Shown: positions 32,399 to 41,663 of the stretch, one piece after another
How the letters are laid out: each line of letters starts with the position of its first letter
Numbering within the stretch: the first letter of the stretch is position 1
NCBI RefSeq assembly: GCF_029542085.1
Contig: NZ_CP107036.1
Span: 1,240,001 to 1,304,000 of the forward strand
DNA: 64,000 nt
Source of the DNA: Sphingobacterium sp. ML3W
GTDB lineage: Bacteria > Bacteroidota > Bacteroidia > Sphingobacteriales > Sphingobacteriaceae
Reading direction: 5' to 3'
Program-made: the position numbers and the translations under genes
Notes under the pieces: model-generated
The model's database searches: none
The model's input: only the letters and a program-made list of their open reading frames with translations
What the model was told of the DNA's origin: nothing

Positions 32399-34697
32399 TG
32401 CCAGTTCCCTTGATGTAATAGCGACCCTCATTGGTTGCACCACGTACTTCGGCATGGATGGGATAATAATCGGCATTGAATAAATTGTTGATGGAGAATA
32501 AAAAGGTAAATTTCTGATATTTGTATCGCGTTTGGAAATCAACAAGATTATAACCGGAAATCGGGTATTTTCCATAATTATATTCTGAGGTAGGAAATAC
32601 GTCCCGCCCACCCAAATGAAGGTATTGCAAATACACATTCCATTGATCCGTTAACTTGAAATCGGCATTTAGATTAATCTTGAACGGAGAAATAATGGAG
32701 TTGTCTAATTTATCTTTGTAGCTGCCTTCATTTTTCAGATCTTGACGTCCATCCATATAGCCAAGCACAGTACCCAATGATAACCATCGAACGGGTTTTA
32801 CGTTTCCGACAAACTCAATACCATAAATGCGTTGTGGTACTTGGCTCAGTTCGTAATTGCCCGGCGTAGAAGTCTCCGCGAAAGTGGTCCCTTTCTTAGA
32901 CGTACTATAATACCCTGTCACCTGGTAGTCCCATATATCCATCTTGCCATTTACACCCAATTCGAAATTATTGACCACAACAGGCTTAGGATCAATTTGG
33001 CTCAATGGCACACCATTGCGCAGAATAAGTCCGACATCGCCGATAGAATATCCTTGTGAAAAGGAAGCAAAAGGTTGCGCGTAACTATACTTATTGTACC
33101 GCGTAGCGATATTAAATACAAAGGCATCTGAATTATTATTTTCGCCAGCAGTTAGTTTGCCATTTTTGGTCAGATCACCCACCTTAAACCGGATATTTTC
33201 ATAGCGCACCCCGCCTTTTAGAATCCAATCAGCACCGATGTTCAATTTACTCTGCAAGTAAAACGCGATATTGTTCATATTCATATCTGGTGTGACCAGA
33301 TCATCTTTCATGGTTTTCTGTACGGTATGATCCTTCAGAAAATCGGCTCCGTAGATCAGAGACATGCTGGTCGATGCACCCAGCTGAAAAGGTGTATTAA
33401 AATTTAACCTTGCTCCTTTGTGGTCAGAATAATTTTGGTTGTAAGTTTCAAAGACCGTATTCATATCCTCATAGTACAAGCTCAAATTTGCTGCCGTCTT
33501 TCCATATTGACCATCGTACTTTAAATGAAATGCTTTATTATAAGGGGTGCCACCGTTAATGATGGTATCAGAAGGGATGCCAATAGCAGGAGATTTGCCG
33601 AAATCGCCCTTAGTACCGACATATTTACTGTCCTGTAAACTACGATAATAATTACCCATAAATTCAACATGATGGTCAGGAGCTATTTGATATCCAATTT
33701 TGGCGAGGACATTATAAGAGTCTGACTCACCCAGTCCATAGAATGGACTGGCAACAGCCCCATCGGAGTTCCGAATCACACCGGTACGCCCAGCTTTACC
33801 CTGAATAACATAATCCCATTTGTCTAACTGTCCTGAAAATACCTGAGCGATGTTGTACGCATAAGTTTCGCTCGGCTTTACCAGATTCAATGAATTATTG
33901 AGATAGGTTGACGAACTCAGTTTTTTACCTTTCTGCGGTTTTTTGGTAATGTAGTTTATCACACCTCCCGCGGCTCCGTTACCATACATCGCAGTAGCAC
34001 CATTAATAACCTCGATGTGATCGATTGCACTGGCATCGATCGTCCGCAAGTCGCGCCCACCGTTGCGTAAAGGAGTAGACTGTGGAATACCGTCAATCAA
34101 TACCAAAAAATTGCGCCCACGAATTTTTGCTATAAAGTTATTTTGGCTTTCTTCACTGGGTGAAATGCTGGGCACCTTCTGCATCAAGATGGATGGTAGG
34201 TTATCGTTGATCTGTCGTTGCTGATCGAGCGCCTTACCACCGATATAGGTGATCGATGAGGGTACCTCATCAATATGTTCCGCTAATCGACTTGCTGTCA
34301 CCACAACCTCATCCAAACTCTGTTGTTCAGCGGTCAATATAATGGGCTCTAAATCAAGTTTCCCTTCGCGCAATTCAATATCTTGAGATAGCTTGCCAAA
34401 CCCCACGGAGCTTAATGTCAAATGGTATCTACCATAATCAATATCGGCTAATCTGAAATAACCATCGTTGTCAGACTTGGTGCTCTTTGCCCCATGTAGC
34501 TGAACATGCACATTTGACAAAGGAATACCTTGTGCATTGACCACCCGACCTGAGATCGAACCCTTTTGTTGTGTATTGAGAACCGAATTGTATAAAGGGA
34601 TTATGCTGCTAATTGCTGACCCTGCGGAGACTAATGGGTATAACGAAAAAGAACAAGATAATAACGCGACTGTGAGCTTAGATGGATTAACTTTCAT
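32364..34697 (-). CDS. TonB-dependent receptor, probably for ferric siderophore
   Basis: A 777-residue outer-membrane receptor: signal peptide, an N-terminal carboxypeptidase-regulatory-like domain (SISGRVVNAQGIPLSNVHVQ, about residues 47-125), a plug domain with VVVTASRLAEHIDEVPSSIT and GAAGGVINYITKK, and a 22-strand barrel ending with the terminal-strand pattern TMANLGVQLDL. The plug pattern is of the siderophore or vitamin type rather than SusC. The convergent PepSY protein supports iron-siderophore use. The upstream region has a -7 box inside an inverted repeat, consistent with metal-dependent repression. Confidence 0.9.
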   Translation of the reverse strand: MKVNPSKLTVALLSCSFSLYPLVSAGSAISSIIPLYNSVLNTQQKGSISGRVVNAQGIPLSNVHVQLHGAKSTKSDNDGYFRLADIDYGRYHLTLSSVGFGKLSQDIELREGKLDLEPIILTAEQQSLDEVVVTASRLAEHIDEVPSSITYIGGKALDQQRQINDNLPSILMQKVPSISPSEESQNNFIAKIRGRNFLVLIDGIPQSTPLRNGGRDLRTIDASAIDHIEVINGATAMYGNGAAGGVINYITKKPQKGKKLSSSTYLNNSLNLVKPSETYAYNIAQVFSGQLDKWDYVIQGKAGRTGVIRNSDGAVASPFYGLGESDSYNVLAKIGYQIAPDHHVEFMGNYYRSLQDSKYVGTKGDFGKSPAIGIPSDTIINGGTPYNKAFHLKYDGQYGKTAANLSLYYEDMNTVFETYNQNYSDHKGARLNFNTPFQLGASTSMSLIYGADFLKDHTVQKTMKDDLVTPDMNMNNIAFYLQSKLNIGADWILKGGVRYENIRFKVGDLTKNGKLTAGENNNSDAFVFNIATRYNKYSYAQPFASFSQGYSIGDVGLILRNGVPLSQIDPKPVVVNNFELGVNGKMDIWDYQVTGYYSTSKKGTTFAETSTPGNYELSQVPQRIYGIEFVGNVKPVRWLSLGTVLGYMDGRQDLKNEGSYKDKLDNSIISPFKINLNADFKLTDQWNVYLQYLHLGGRDVFPTSEYNYGKYPISGYNLVDFQTRYKYQKFTFLFSINNLFNADYYPIHAEVRGATNEGRYYIKGTGTMANLGVQLDL

Positions 34698-34737
34698 TTC
34701 TTGTAGCGGTCTGATAGATGATTATGGTACCGAATAA

Positions 34738-34778
34738 ATTCAAAATAATAACGGCCCAAAGATATCATTATTTTGAAT
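34738..34778 (-). promoter_or_regulatory. TonB-receptor promoter with -7 box inside an inverted repeat
   Basis: On the minus strand TATCTTTG (34757-34764) is a perfect -7 element. It is flanked by exact 12-base inverted arms ATTCAAAATAAT (34738-34749) and ATTATTTTGAAT (34767-34778). A protein binding the arms would cover the -7 box. Confidence 0.6.
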
Positions 34779-34804
34779 AAATCTAAATAGAGGTGCAAGA
34801 AAAA

Positions 34805-34825
34805 TAATGATAAGCTATCCATTAT
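34805..34825. promoter_or_regulatory. Fur-box-like sequence
   Basis: AATGATAAGCTATCCATTAT has the AATGATA/TATC.ATTAT symmetry of a Fur-type site with an off-centre insertion. It lies about 50 bases upstream of the TonB-receptor -7 element. The match is approximate. Confidence 0.3.
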
Positions 34826-34829
34826 TCTA

Positions 34830-34866
34830 CACGCAGCAGAGACAACACGGTTGTCCCTGCTGCGTG
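34830..34866. terminator. Long hairpin between gene fragment and TonB receptor
   Basis: A 16-base stem with one mismatch: CACGCAGCAGAGACAA (34830-34845) and TTGTCCCTGCTGCGTG (34851-34866) around CACGG. It follows the leftward fragment ending at 34888; there is no clear U-tract. Confidence 0.5.
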
Positions 34867-34887
34867 CTTAACCTTTGCGCAAATCCC

Positions 34888-35220
34888 CTACTGTGTAACC
34901 TGAAAGCTACTTTGAATTGCATTAAGCTTGGTATAGAGTGTTGTTAATAAGGGAGATGTTGTATCTAGCTTAAAGTAGTTTATCAAAACAGACTGCAGCT
35001 CTTCTTCGATCGTAATTTGACTACTTTTCTTGTCGCCATCATTATTACGGATAGTGACCAGCTTATGGAAAATATCCGCTGTATCTATTGCTTGGACAAT
35101 GCCCGTAAATAAATCTATATTTTCAAAGGAATATGCTTTGGATGCGCCTGCGTAAGCTTTTTCAAAGTTTCCAGATCTCCAGAAACAGCTTCCGACAGCG
35201 CTATTCGCTCCAGATAGCTT
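34888..35220 (-). pseudogene. C-terminal fragment of an unrecognised protein
   Basis: A leftward frame of 110 codons without any start codon, preceded by an in-frame TAA at 35221-35223. It reads plausible protein: GSCFWRSGNFEKAYAGASKA, then NIDLFTGIVQAIDTADIFHK, and ends IQSSFQVTQ before TAG. The helical, TPR-like start and normal codon use suggest the truncated 3' end of a real gene rather than chance. The N-terminal part is missing from the window, so this is a remnant, or the gene has a frameshift near 35221. The family is not recognised. Confidence 0.5.
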
Positions 35221-35250
35221 TTAATGTTGAGCCTTTCATTGTTTAAAAAA

Positions 35251-35709
35251 CTAAATCTCTATTCTCATTTCCAATAAATTGGGCTTAAACCCTGCTTTGC
35301 TATATGCTTTTTTTGCACTTTCATTCTGATCATAAACCTGAAGCCTGACTTCAGAAATCTTTCGTTCCTTTGCCCAGCTTGTTAATGCCTCCAGAATCAA
35401 TTTATTAATACCCTGACCACGATATTCAGGCCTGACATACATAAATCCCAAATGGACATATTTCGCATACTTTTGATAAGGTTTGGCGTCGACTATTTTG
35501 GCATAGCCCGATCCGACGATCTGATCGCCGGTTGCAGCAACCAGTACCTCTGCTTCCGTTGATTTTATTAATTCCAGCAGATCATAATAATGAAATTTTC
35601 CATCCTTTAAGGTTTCGTCATAGGGGCGCTCGGCTGCAACAATGCCCTGTTCAAATTCTAGTAATACATCGATTTCATTCTCCTGTGCTTGTCTGATTTT
35701 TAGTTCCAT
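35251..35709 (-). CDS. GNAT family N-acetyltransferase
   Basis: About 152 residues from the ATG at 35709 (MELKIRQAQENEIDVLLEFE); an earlier ATG at 35754 adds 15 residues with no domain match. The acetyl-CoA-binding signature is VHLGFMYVRPEYRGQGINKL, with the R-x-x-G-x-G loop, followed by the RLQVYDQNESAKKAYSKAGF motif typical of the fold's last part. The substrate cannot be told from sequence. The gene stands alone after the fragment. Confidence 0.88.
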   Translation of the reverse strand: MELKIRQAQENEIDVLLEFEQGIVAAERPYDETLKDGKFHYYDLLELIKSTEAEVLVAATGDQIVGSGYAKIVDAKPYQKYAKYVHLGFMYVRPEYRGQGINKLILEALTSWAKERKISEVRLQVYDQNESAKKAYSKAGFKPNLLEMRIEI

Positions 35710-35951
35710 TTCTAAGAGCTGTGTTTGTACTAAAGTGTAATTATATCTGTTCAAATTTGGGGTAATAAGCGGTTAATGCAATATACAAAAATTGGTGGTT
35801 CAAGAATCGGTTCAAATGTCAAGCCGTTGTAAATTGCCGCAAAAGTGCAGAACTTGTTACAGAATTAAATAGCACAATCGATTGCGTTTAATTTCTTTTC
35901 GTAGCATGTAAGTTTTTTGATAAATTAATAGTAAACAATTAAAGATAAATT

Positions 35952-37304
35952 ATGAGAAAAATTAAATTTGCGGCATTGCTCGGTGCGGCACTGATCTGTT
36001 TTGTTTCCTGTCAAAAAACTATTGTTAAATCAGAGGCAGAGGAAAAACTGTCCTTGCGGGCGGCCACCCCAGGTCCCAACGGCTATGAAGTTCCGCTAGG
36101 TGGCAATGCCTTCGTTACTGCAGCACCCTCCGGCGCAGCAGAAGTCATCAATAGCAACGGCTTAGCCAACTGGACCAATGCCAATAGCATTGTGAGTACC
36201 TATGCTAAATTGCCACAAGGAGGAACATTAAGTGTGAAAATCCGTGCCAAAGTATTGCCCAATGGCGACAGCAGCGTGGTCAAGTTGACCATCAACGGTG
36301 TGAGCAAGCAACTGAGCCTCAAGGGCGGCACGGTAAAGGATTATACCGTGGGTAACTATACAGTCAATGCTGGTGGTTATGTTAAAATGGATCTGCAGGG
36401 AGTTTCCAAAACCGGTGGTTACTTTGCCGATGTTTCCCATCTTATTTTGAGCGGATCAGCGACAACAGGTACTGCGATCTACAGTGACAATAATATCGAC
36501 AATACCTACTATTGGTCAAGACGAGGGCCTTCCTGTCACTTAGGGTACACCGTACCGACCAGCCAGCAGGTCTCCTATTATTATAGTGAGATCAATGTCC
36601 CTACTGGCGAAGATAAAATTGGGTCATACTTTATGGCCAATGGATTCGGTCAAGGGTATTTTGGTATGCAGGTCAATTCGGCTACGGAGCGCCGTGTACT
36701 GTTTTCGGTATGGAGCCCTTATAGCACGGACAATCCAGCTGAAATACCTGTTGAAGATCGCATTACACTCAACCGCAAAGGAGCTAACACCACGACCGGC
36801 GAGTTTGGTGGCGAGGGTTCTGGTGGACAGAGTTATATGAAATATAGTTGGACAAGCGGCAAGAGCTACAAATTCTTGCTTAAAGGAGAACCTGATGGGA
36901 ATGGTGCCACCGATTTTACCGCTTGGTTCAATGACCCTTCGGTCAACAACTGGGTACTGGTTGCGAGCTGGAAAAGACCCAAGATATCCACTTATCTGAC
37001 CAACTTCCATAGCTTCCTTGAAAACTTTAATGCAGATAACGGTTACCTTGGACGCTCAGCAGATTATAAAAATCAATGGGTACGGACAGCTTCGGGCACA
37101 TGGATGCCGGTGGTTCAGGCCAAATTTACAGTGGATGGAACCTATTCCAGCAACCAACGCATCGACGCCATGGGCGGCAGCAATGGAAATAGTTTCTTCC
37201 TTAAAAATGGTGGTTTTTTCAATACAGTGGTCAGCCCGGGTACTATGTTTACCGTAACCAATGGGAATGCTGCGCCTACAATAGATCTTACGACACTGCC
37301 ATAG
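35952..37304 (+). CDS. DUF5077/DUF3472 lipoprotein
   Basis: A 450-residue predicted surface lipoprotein (LICFVSCQK, Cys at about 20). Residues about 40-165 form a DUF5077-like carbohydrate-binding-type beta-sandwich (EVPLGGNAFVTAAP ... YTVNAGGYVKMDLQGVSKTG). The rest is DUF3472: YYWSRRGPSCHLGYTVP, FGMQVNSATERRVLFSVWSP, then TGGEFGGEGSGGQSY-like Gly-rich turns and GWF-type C-terminal strands. These proteins are common near glycan-use genes in Bacteroidota, but their role is unproven. It is next to the PUL but oppositely oriented and has its own terminator. Confidence 0.82.
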   Translation: MRKIKFAALLGAALICFVSCQKTIVKSEAEEKLSLRAATPGPNGYEVPLGGNAFVTAAPSGAAEVINSNGLANWTNANSIVSTYAKLPQGGTLSVKIRAKVLPNGDSSVVKLTINGVSKQLSLKGGTVKDYTVGNYTVNAGGYVKMDLQGVSKTGGYFADVSHLILSGSATTGTAIYSDNNIDNTYYWSRRGPSCHLGYTVPTSQQVSYYYSEINVPTGEDKIGSYFMANGFGQGYFGMQVNSATERRVLFSVWSPYSTDNPAEIPVEDRITLNRKGANTTTGEFGGEGSGGQSYMKYSWTSGKSYKFLLKGEPDGNGATDFTAWFNDPSVNNWVLVASWKRPKISTYLTNFHSFLENFNADNGYLGRSADYKNQWVRTASGTWMPVVQAKFTVDGTYSSNQRIDAMGGSNGNSFFLKNGGFFNTVVSPGTMFTVTNGNAAPTIDLTTLP

Positions 37305-37343
37305 CCTGAAAAACGACAAGAGATCATTATGTGATAAAAATCG

Positions 37344-37380
37344 AGAAGGGCAGTATAAACTATACCGCCCTTCTTAGATT
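37344..37380 (+). terminator. Intrinsic terminator after the DUF3472 gene
   Basis: GAAGGGC-A-GTATA and TATAC-C-GCCCTTC form a long stem with one internal mismatch around AAC. Followed by TTAGATT, it could act in both directions between convergent units. Confidence 0.75.
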
Positions 37381-37555
37381 ATACATTGTATCGAAGGTCG
37401 CTCGTTGGATACCCTCACATACATACAGCTGAACGCAAAAAATAAGCATGGATAAATCCTCGCTGGTTTTGATTGTCCACTATCTCCTTTATGACCTTAG
37501 TGATGATTTGAACCCGCATTCTTTTGCAGAATTAATACTCCAATTAGATGCTTTG

Positions 37556-40030
37556 CTACTTTGTTTCAATTTGTAATTCCCCTGATACAAGCCCTTTACT
37601 TTCAGCTCTTACAATAACAATTTTTCCCTTATTTTTAATAGCGATGATGGCCAGTGCTTTTCCATGAAATGCCTGCCGTGAGGCCGACTGAAAACTCCTG
37701 AGATCAGTTGTATTGCCATTGTCGGTAGCCACGATCCTTGCGTCTTCTCCTTCAAGGAAAAACCTAATATCATGTGCTGAATCTGGCACGATGGTACCCT
37801 GCTCGTCCAGCACATAGGCATGTACGTAAGTTAGTTCATTGCCCACCATATTAGGTGTGGATTTTTCGGTTGACAATTCTATCCGATAAGGCTTTCCTGC
37901 CGTACGGACAATTTTGCTCAATACCTTTTGGCGACCCCGATAGGAAATCACTTCAAGTGCACCAGCTTCAAAATCAACCGCCTTAAAAACAAGGTCATAA
38001 CGGCTGGTATCTCTGGACTGTTCACGGATTTTTTTTCCGTTTAGGTATAGTTCCACACGGTCTGCCTGATTATAATAAACCACCACATCAATCTTATCCC
38101 CCTGTTTCCAGTTCCAATGTGGCAACACATGCAGGACAGGCTTGTCGGTCCAGACGCTTTGGTACAGGTAATAGACATCTTTCGGGAACCCTGCTAAATC
38201 CACGATCCCGAAATACGAACTCCGTGCAGGCCAGGTATAAGGCGTTGGTTCGCCAAGGTAATCAAATCCTGTCCACACGTACATTCCAGCAATATGATCA
38301 TACTGTTCCATTAAGCGTAGACTAGTCTGATGGCTCGATCCCCAGGGGGTATAGACGTTGTCGTATGCTGAGATGGCTTTATCCCCATTGCCACCGTTGA
38401 AAGGGATATCCCATCGCTCAGGCCACATTCGGATGGAATCGTAAGGTACGAGATCATATTGGCCCCGGCTTTCCAGTGCGGATGTGCTTTCAGTTACGAT
38501 AAACTTCTTTCCTGGATGATCTGTCGTAAAACTGGCCCATTTCTGATGGTTATAATTGTAGCCCATAATATCCACGGCGGAACTCATTAATACAGGATTT
38601 TCTTTTGACATTTCATTGTTGGCAATGGTTGTCGGGCGGGTACCATCAAGGCTGTCGACAATTGCTGCTAAAGCCTTGGGAATCGCTGCACCATCCGCTT
38701 TGGAATGCCACTGTTCCTGTGCTTCATTGCCCAGGCACCAGATAAACAGCGAGGGATGGTTCCGGTCGCGTTTAACTTGGTCGGCAAAATCCCGGTGAAA
38801 CCATTGATCCCAATACAAATGGTAATCAAAGGGATTCTTATGCCCTTTCCAGACATCAAAAGTTTCACTCATCACAATAAAGCCCAAACTGTCACAGAGA
38901 TCCAAAAATGCCGGCGCTGCGGGATTATGGGAAGTACGTATACCGTTGACGCCCATTGTTTTCAATATCCGCAGCTGCCGTAACGCTGCAGATCGGTTAA
39001 AAGCCATTCCCAGGGCACCAAGATCACTATGCAGGCAGACACCGCGGATTTTGAGGCGCTTGCCGTTCAGGATAAATCCCTGCTGCTGGTCAAAGCTAAA
39101 ATTGCGCAAGCCAAATTTGGTGTCCTGCTCATCCAGGACTTGGTCGTCCGCCAGAAGCTGCACTTGGGCAGTATACTGATGGGGTGTCTCTATTCCCCAC
39201 AAAAGCGGGTTATCCAATATGATTTCCTGCTGGAAAGGATAGACACCTGGTCCGCGTTTGCCGAGTACATGTTGTTCAGTGGCGACTACTACACCTTTGG
39301 GCGATACCAGCTGTGTCCGCAGGGAAAGTGTTCTGGTCTGCTGAGGGATTTGTTCTATATCAAGTGACAGGCTGACAACAGCACGTTTTTCACTGAGCTG
39401 TCTAGCTTGAACAAATGTGCTGTTTGTGGCTATACTGACCGGATTACGGATCACCAACCGCACATCGCGATAGATCCCCGAGCCCGAATAGAACCGAGAG
39501 TTGGGCTGCTTATGGTTGTCCACTTTGACTGAAAGCAGATTTTCCTTGCCATCCCAACGTAAATACGGCGAAAGTTCATATTCAAATCCGATATAGCCGT
39601 TTGGCCGTTTCCCAAGCGGATGCCCATTGATCCAGACTTCGCTGTTCTCATACACACCTTCGAAGTTGATAAATACCCGTTGGGCTTTATCCGACTTGCT
39701 CAGCTTAAACGATTTTTGGTACCATCCGACCCCACCGTCCAGATAAGCTGCCCCACTACCTGCGGGGCTGTGTGCTCGGAAAGGCATCTCGATGCTCCAG
39801 TCGTGCGGTAGATCAAGCAGACGCCAGTTATTACCGTCCCGTATATGATTATGTTGCCCGATGCTGTCAAGTTTAAACCACCAGCCGGTATTAAAAATAG
39901 TTTCCTGCCGGGATTGTCCGATCAGGGGTACTGTCATTAACAGCCAAATTGCCACTGTAGTCAGTAGTCGGCCATACCTGTTATATAAAAGTAGTTTCAG
40001 CAGAATATTATAGCAATTATATGGCTCCAT
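37556..40030 (-). CDS. Glycoside hydrolase family 2, probable beta-galactosidase
   Basis: An 824-residue GH2 enzyme with an N-terminal signal or membrane segment. The order is sugar-binding sandwich domain (WRLLDLPHDWSIEMPF, GWYQKSFKL, VYENSEVWINGHPLG), immunoglobulin-like domain, TIM barrel, then a C-terminal DUF4982-type domain. The acid/base Glu is at about residue 436 in WCLGNEAQEQW and the likely nucleophile at about 514 in FIVTESTSA. The sequence GIRTSHNPAAPAFLDLCD is typical of GH2. In the context of GH43 and GH31 genes it probably removes beta-galactose from xyloglucan-type side chains. It is the last gene of the PUL. Confidence 0.88.
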   Translation of the reverse strand: MEPYNCYNILLKLLLYNRYGRLLTTVAIWLLMTVPLIGQSRQETIFNTGWWFKLDSIGQHNHIRDGNNWRLLDLPHDWSIEMPFRAHSPAGSGAAYLDGGVGWYQKSFKLSKSDKAQRVFINFEGVYENSEVWINGHPLGKRPNGYIGFEYELSPYLRWDGKENLLSVKVDNHKQPNSRFYSGSGIYRDVRLVIRNPVSIATNSTFVQARQLSEKRAVVSLSLDIEQIPQQTRTLSLRTQLVSPKGVVVATEQHVLGKRGPGVYPFQQEIILDNPLLWGIETPHQYTAQVQLLADDQVLDEQDTKFGLRNFSFDQQQGFILNGKRLKIRGVCLHSDLGALGMAFNRSAALRQLRILKTMGVNGIRTSHNPAAPAFLDLCDSLGFIVMSETFDVWKGHKNPFDYHLYWDQWFHRDFADQVKRDRNHPSLFIWCLGNEAQEQWHSKADGAAIPKALAAIVDSLDGTRPTTIANNEMSKENPVLMSSAVDIMGYNYNHQKWASFTTDHPGKKFIVTESTSALESRGQYDLVPYDSIRMWPERWDIPFNGGNGDKAISAYDNVYTPWGSSHQTSLRLMEQYDHIAGMYVWTGFDYLGEPTPYTWPARSSYFGIVDLAGFPKDVYYLYQSVWTDKPVLHVLPHWNWKQGDKIDVVVYYNQADRVELYLNGKKIREQSRDTSRYDLVFKAVDFEAGALEVISYRGRQKVLSKIVRTAGKPYRIELSTEKSTPNMVGNELTYVHAYVLDEQGTIVPDSAHDIRFFLEGEDARIVATDNGNTTDLRSFQSASRQAFHGKALAIIAIKNKGKIVIVRAESKGLVSGELQIETK

Positions 40031-40033
40031 AAG

Positions 40034-41653
40034 TTAAGAAGATAGCTGATAATCAAACCAGTCAAAAAATACTTTCGCTTTGGTCGTCTGCCCGTTGGAG
40101 CTAGCATACAGACCGATCATTACCCCCGTAAAACCGCCCGCTACTTCGGTACTCAAATAACGGGTATCCAAGCTGGCCAACTTGCTGTAGCCACTGGATT
40201 TTGCATCTTTAAAAGCAAAGGCGTACGTCAACGGCGTTCCGCTGATACGCAATTCTACCTTGCTGCCCGCAACTTCCTTTTCAGCCGCGATATAATGCAG
40301 GGAACCTACCTTTGCACGCAGCTGCAGCATATAGGTTCCTCCCTTGCGGCTGAGAAAGAAGTCGTAATGGTGTGAATTGTTCTGATACAGTGTTATACCA
40401 GCTTCTTCCCGATCGGCGTTTGCGACAAGTTCAAGTTTTACGCCGGCCTGAAAGTCGTGTTCGGTCTGTCTACGACCGATAAAGGAGGGCGATTCCGTTT
40501 CGTTTAATGAAATCGGACTTGTATACAGGCAGAGGCTTCCGCGGCGTTCGGTCAAAGAGTACTTTGATGAGTCGGGATTTCGCAGATATTGCCATGGCAA
40601 GCCCAATTGTGCAGCAGTGAAATCATCGCGCTGTGCGGGGGCTGCCACCGACACAGCTGGAGGGGTTTTTACAGCCATATCTAATTGGACCTTTCCGTTG
40701 CCGTTGATTTGTGGCCAGCCATCTTTGGGCCAGCTTACCGGTGCCAAGAATGTCTCGCGTCCCAGTATATGGTAATAGCTATACTGTTGTGTCACACGGA
40801 ATCCCAAGAATACAGTCCACCAGGAGCCATCAACGGCCTGGACCAGGTCTGCATGACCCACCCCTTGAATGGGATTTCCCTGTCCCAAACGGTTGGAATG
40901 GGATAGAATCGGGTTGAGTGGACAGGATTCGTAAGGTCCCCAGATAGAGCGACTCCGCCCAATACTAGCGCTGTGGGCATATTCTGTGCCGCCTTCGCCC
41001 AATAGTAGGTAATAGTAACCGTCTTTTTTGTAGATATGGGGTGCTTCGGGGAATCGCCCCCCTGTACCAGCCCAGACTACTTTTTCCGCTGAGGTCAATT
41101 TGCCGGTACTCAAGTCAATGGCGGTCACACGGATACCTTCGTCCCCCTGAGTCACAAAATAGCTTTTACCATCCTCATCCCAGAAGATGTCCGGATCTAT
41201 GCTTTTGATATCCACCCAGATTGGATCGCTCCAGAGACCAGCCGGATTTTTTGTTGTACAATAAAAGTTACCCTTATCTGATACATTGGTACAGATCACA
41301 TAGAATAGACCATCGTGATAGCGTATTGATGGTGCGAATAGCCCGCCGGACGAACTCACCCCTTTGAGATTCAGCTGCGACGCCCGGTTCAGGCAGTGCC
41401 CCACCTGCTTCCAGTTGACTAGGTCCTTACTATGATAGATCGGAAGCCCTGGGAAATACTCGAAGGAGGAGGTCACGAGGTAATAGTCATCGCCCACGCG
41501 ACAGATACTCGGATCTGGGTTAAATCCACGGATAACCGGATTTTTAAATCCTGTCTGCGCATAGCTCGGTACCGTCAAGAATAGCAGCAGGCAGCAATAG
41601 TTAGCCAAGGCCATGCATATCCTATGCAAAAAAGTTAATTTATTCCTATTCAT
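40034..41653 (-). CDS. Glycoside hydrolase family 43, bimodular
   Basis: A 539-residue secreted enzyme (signal peptide ending near PSYAQ). The five-bladed propeller carries the GH43 triad: base Asp at about 47 in GFNPDPSI, modulator Asp at about 155 in SIDPDIFWDE, and acid Glu at about 203 in FPEAPHIYKKDGYYYLL. Residues from about 330 form the C-terminal beta-sandwich found in the bimodular subgroup active as beta-xylosidase or alpha-L-arabinofuranosidase. It starts ten bases after the SGBP gene stop and ends three bases before the GH2 start, so it is part of the same transcript. Confidence 0.9.
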   Translation of the reverse strand: MNRNKLTFLHRICMALANYCCLLLFLTVPSYAQTGFKNPVIRGFNPDPSICRVGDDYYLVTSSFEYFPGLPIYHSKDLVNWKQVGHCLNRASQLNLKGVSSSGGLFAPSIRYHDGLFYVICTNVSDKGNFYCTTKNPAGLWSDPIWVDIKSIDPDIFWDEDGKSYFVTQGDEGIRVTAIDLSTGKLTSAEKVVWAGTGGRFPEAPHIYKKDGYYYLLLGEGGTEYAHSASIGRSRSIWGPYESCPLNPILSHSNRLGQGNPIQGVGHADLVQAVDGSWWTVFLGFRVTQQYSYYHILGRETFLAPVSWPKDGWPQINGNGKVQLDMAVKTPPAVSVAAPAQRDDFTAAQLGLPWQYLRNPDSSKYSLTERRGSLCLYTSPISLNETESPSFIGRRQTEHDFQAGVKLELVANADREEAGITLYQNNSHHYDFFLSRKGGTYMLQLRAKVGSLHYIAAEKEVAGSKVELRISGTPLTYAFAFKDAKSSGYSKLASLDTRYLSTEVAGGFTGVMIGLYASSNGQTTKAKVFFDWFDYQLSS

Positions 41654-41663
41654 GTGCTGCCTC

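Noticed and set aside
37448..37579. Rightward 43-codon frame MDKSSLVLIVHYLLYDL and on
   Set aside because: It is short, overlaps the end of the GH2 gene and matches nothing recognised; chance is likely.
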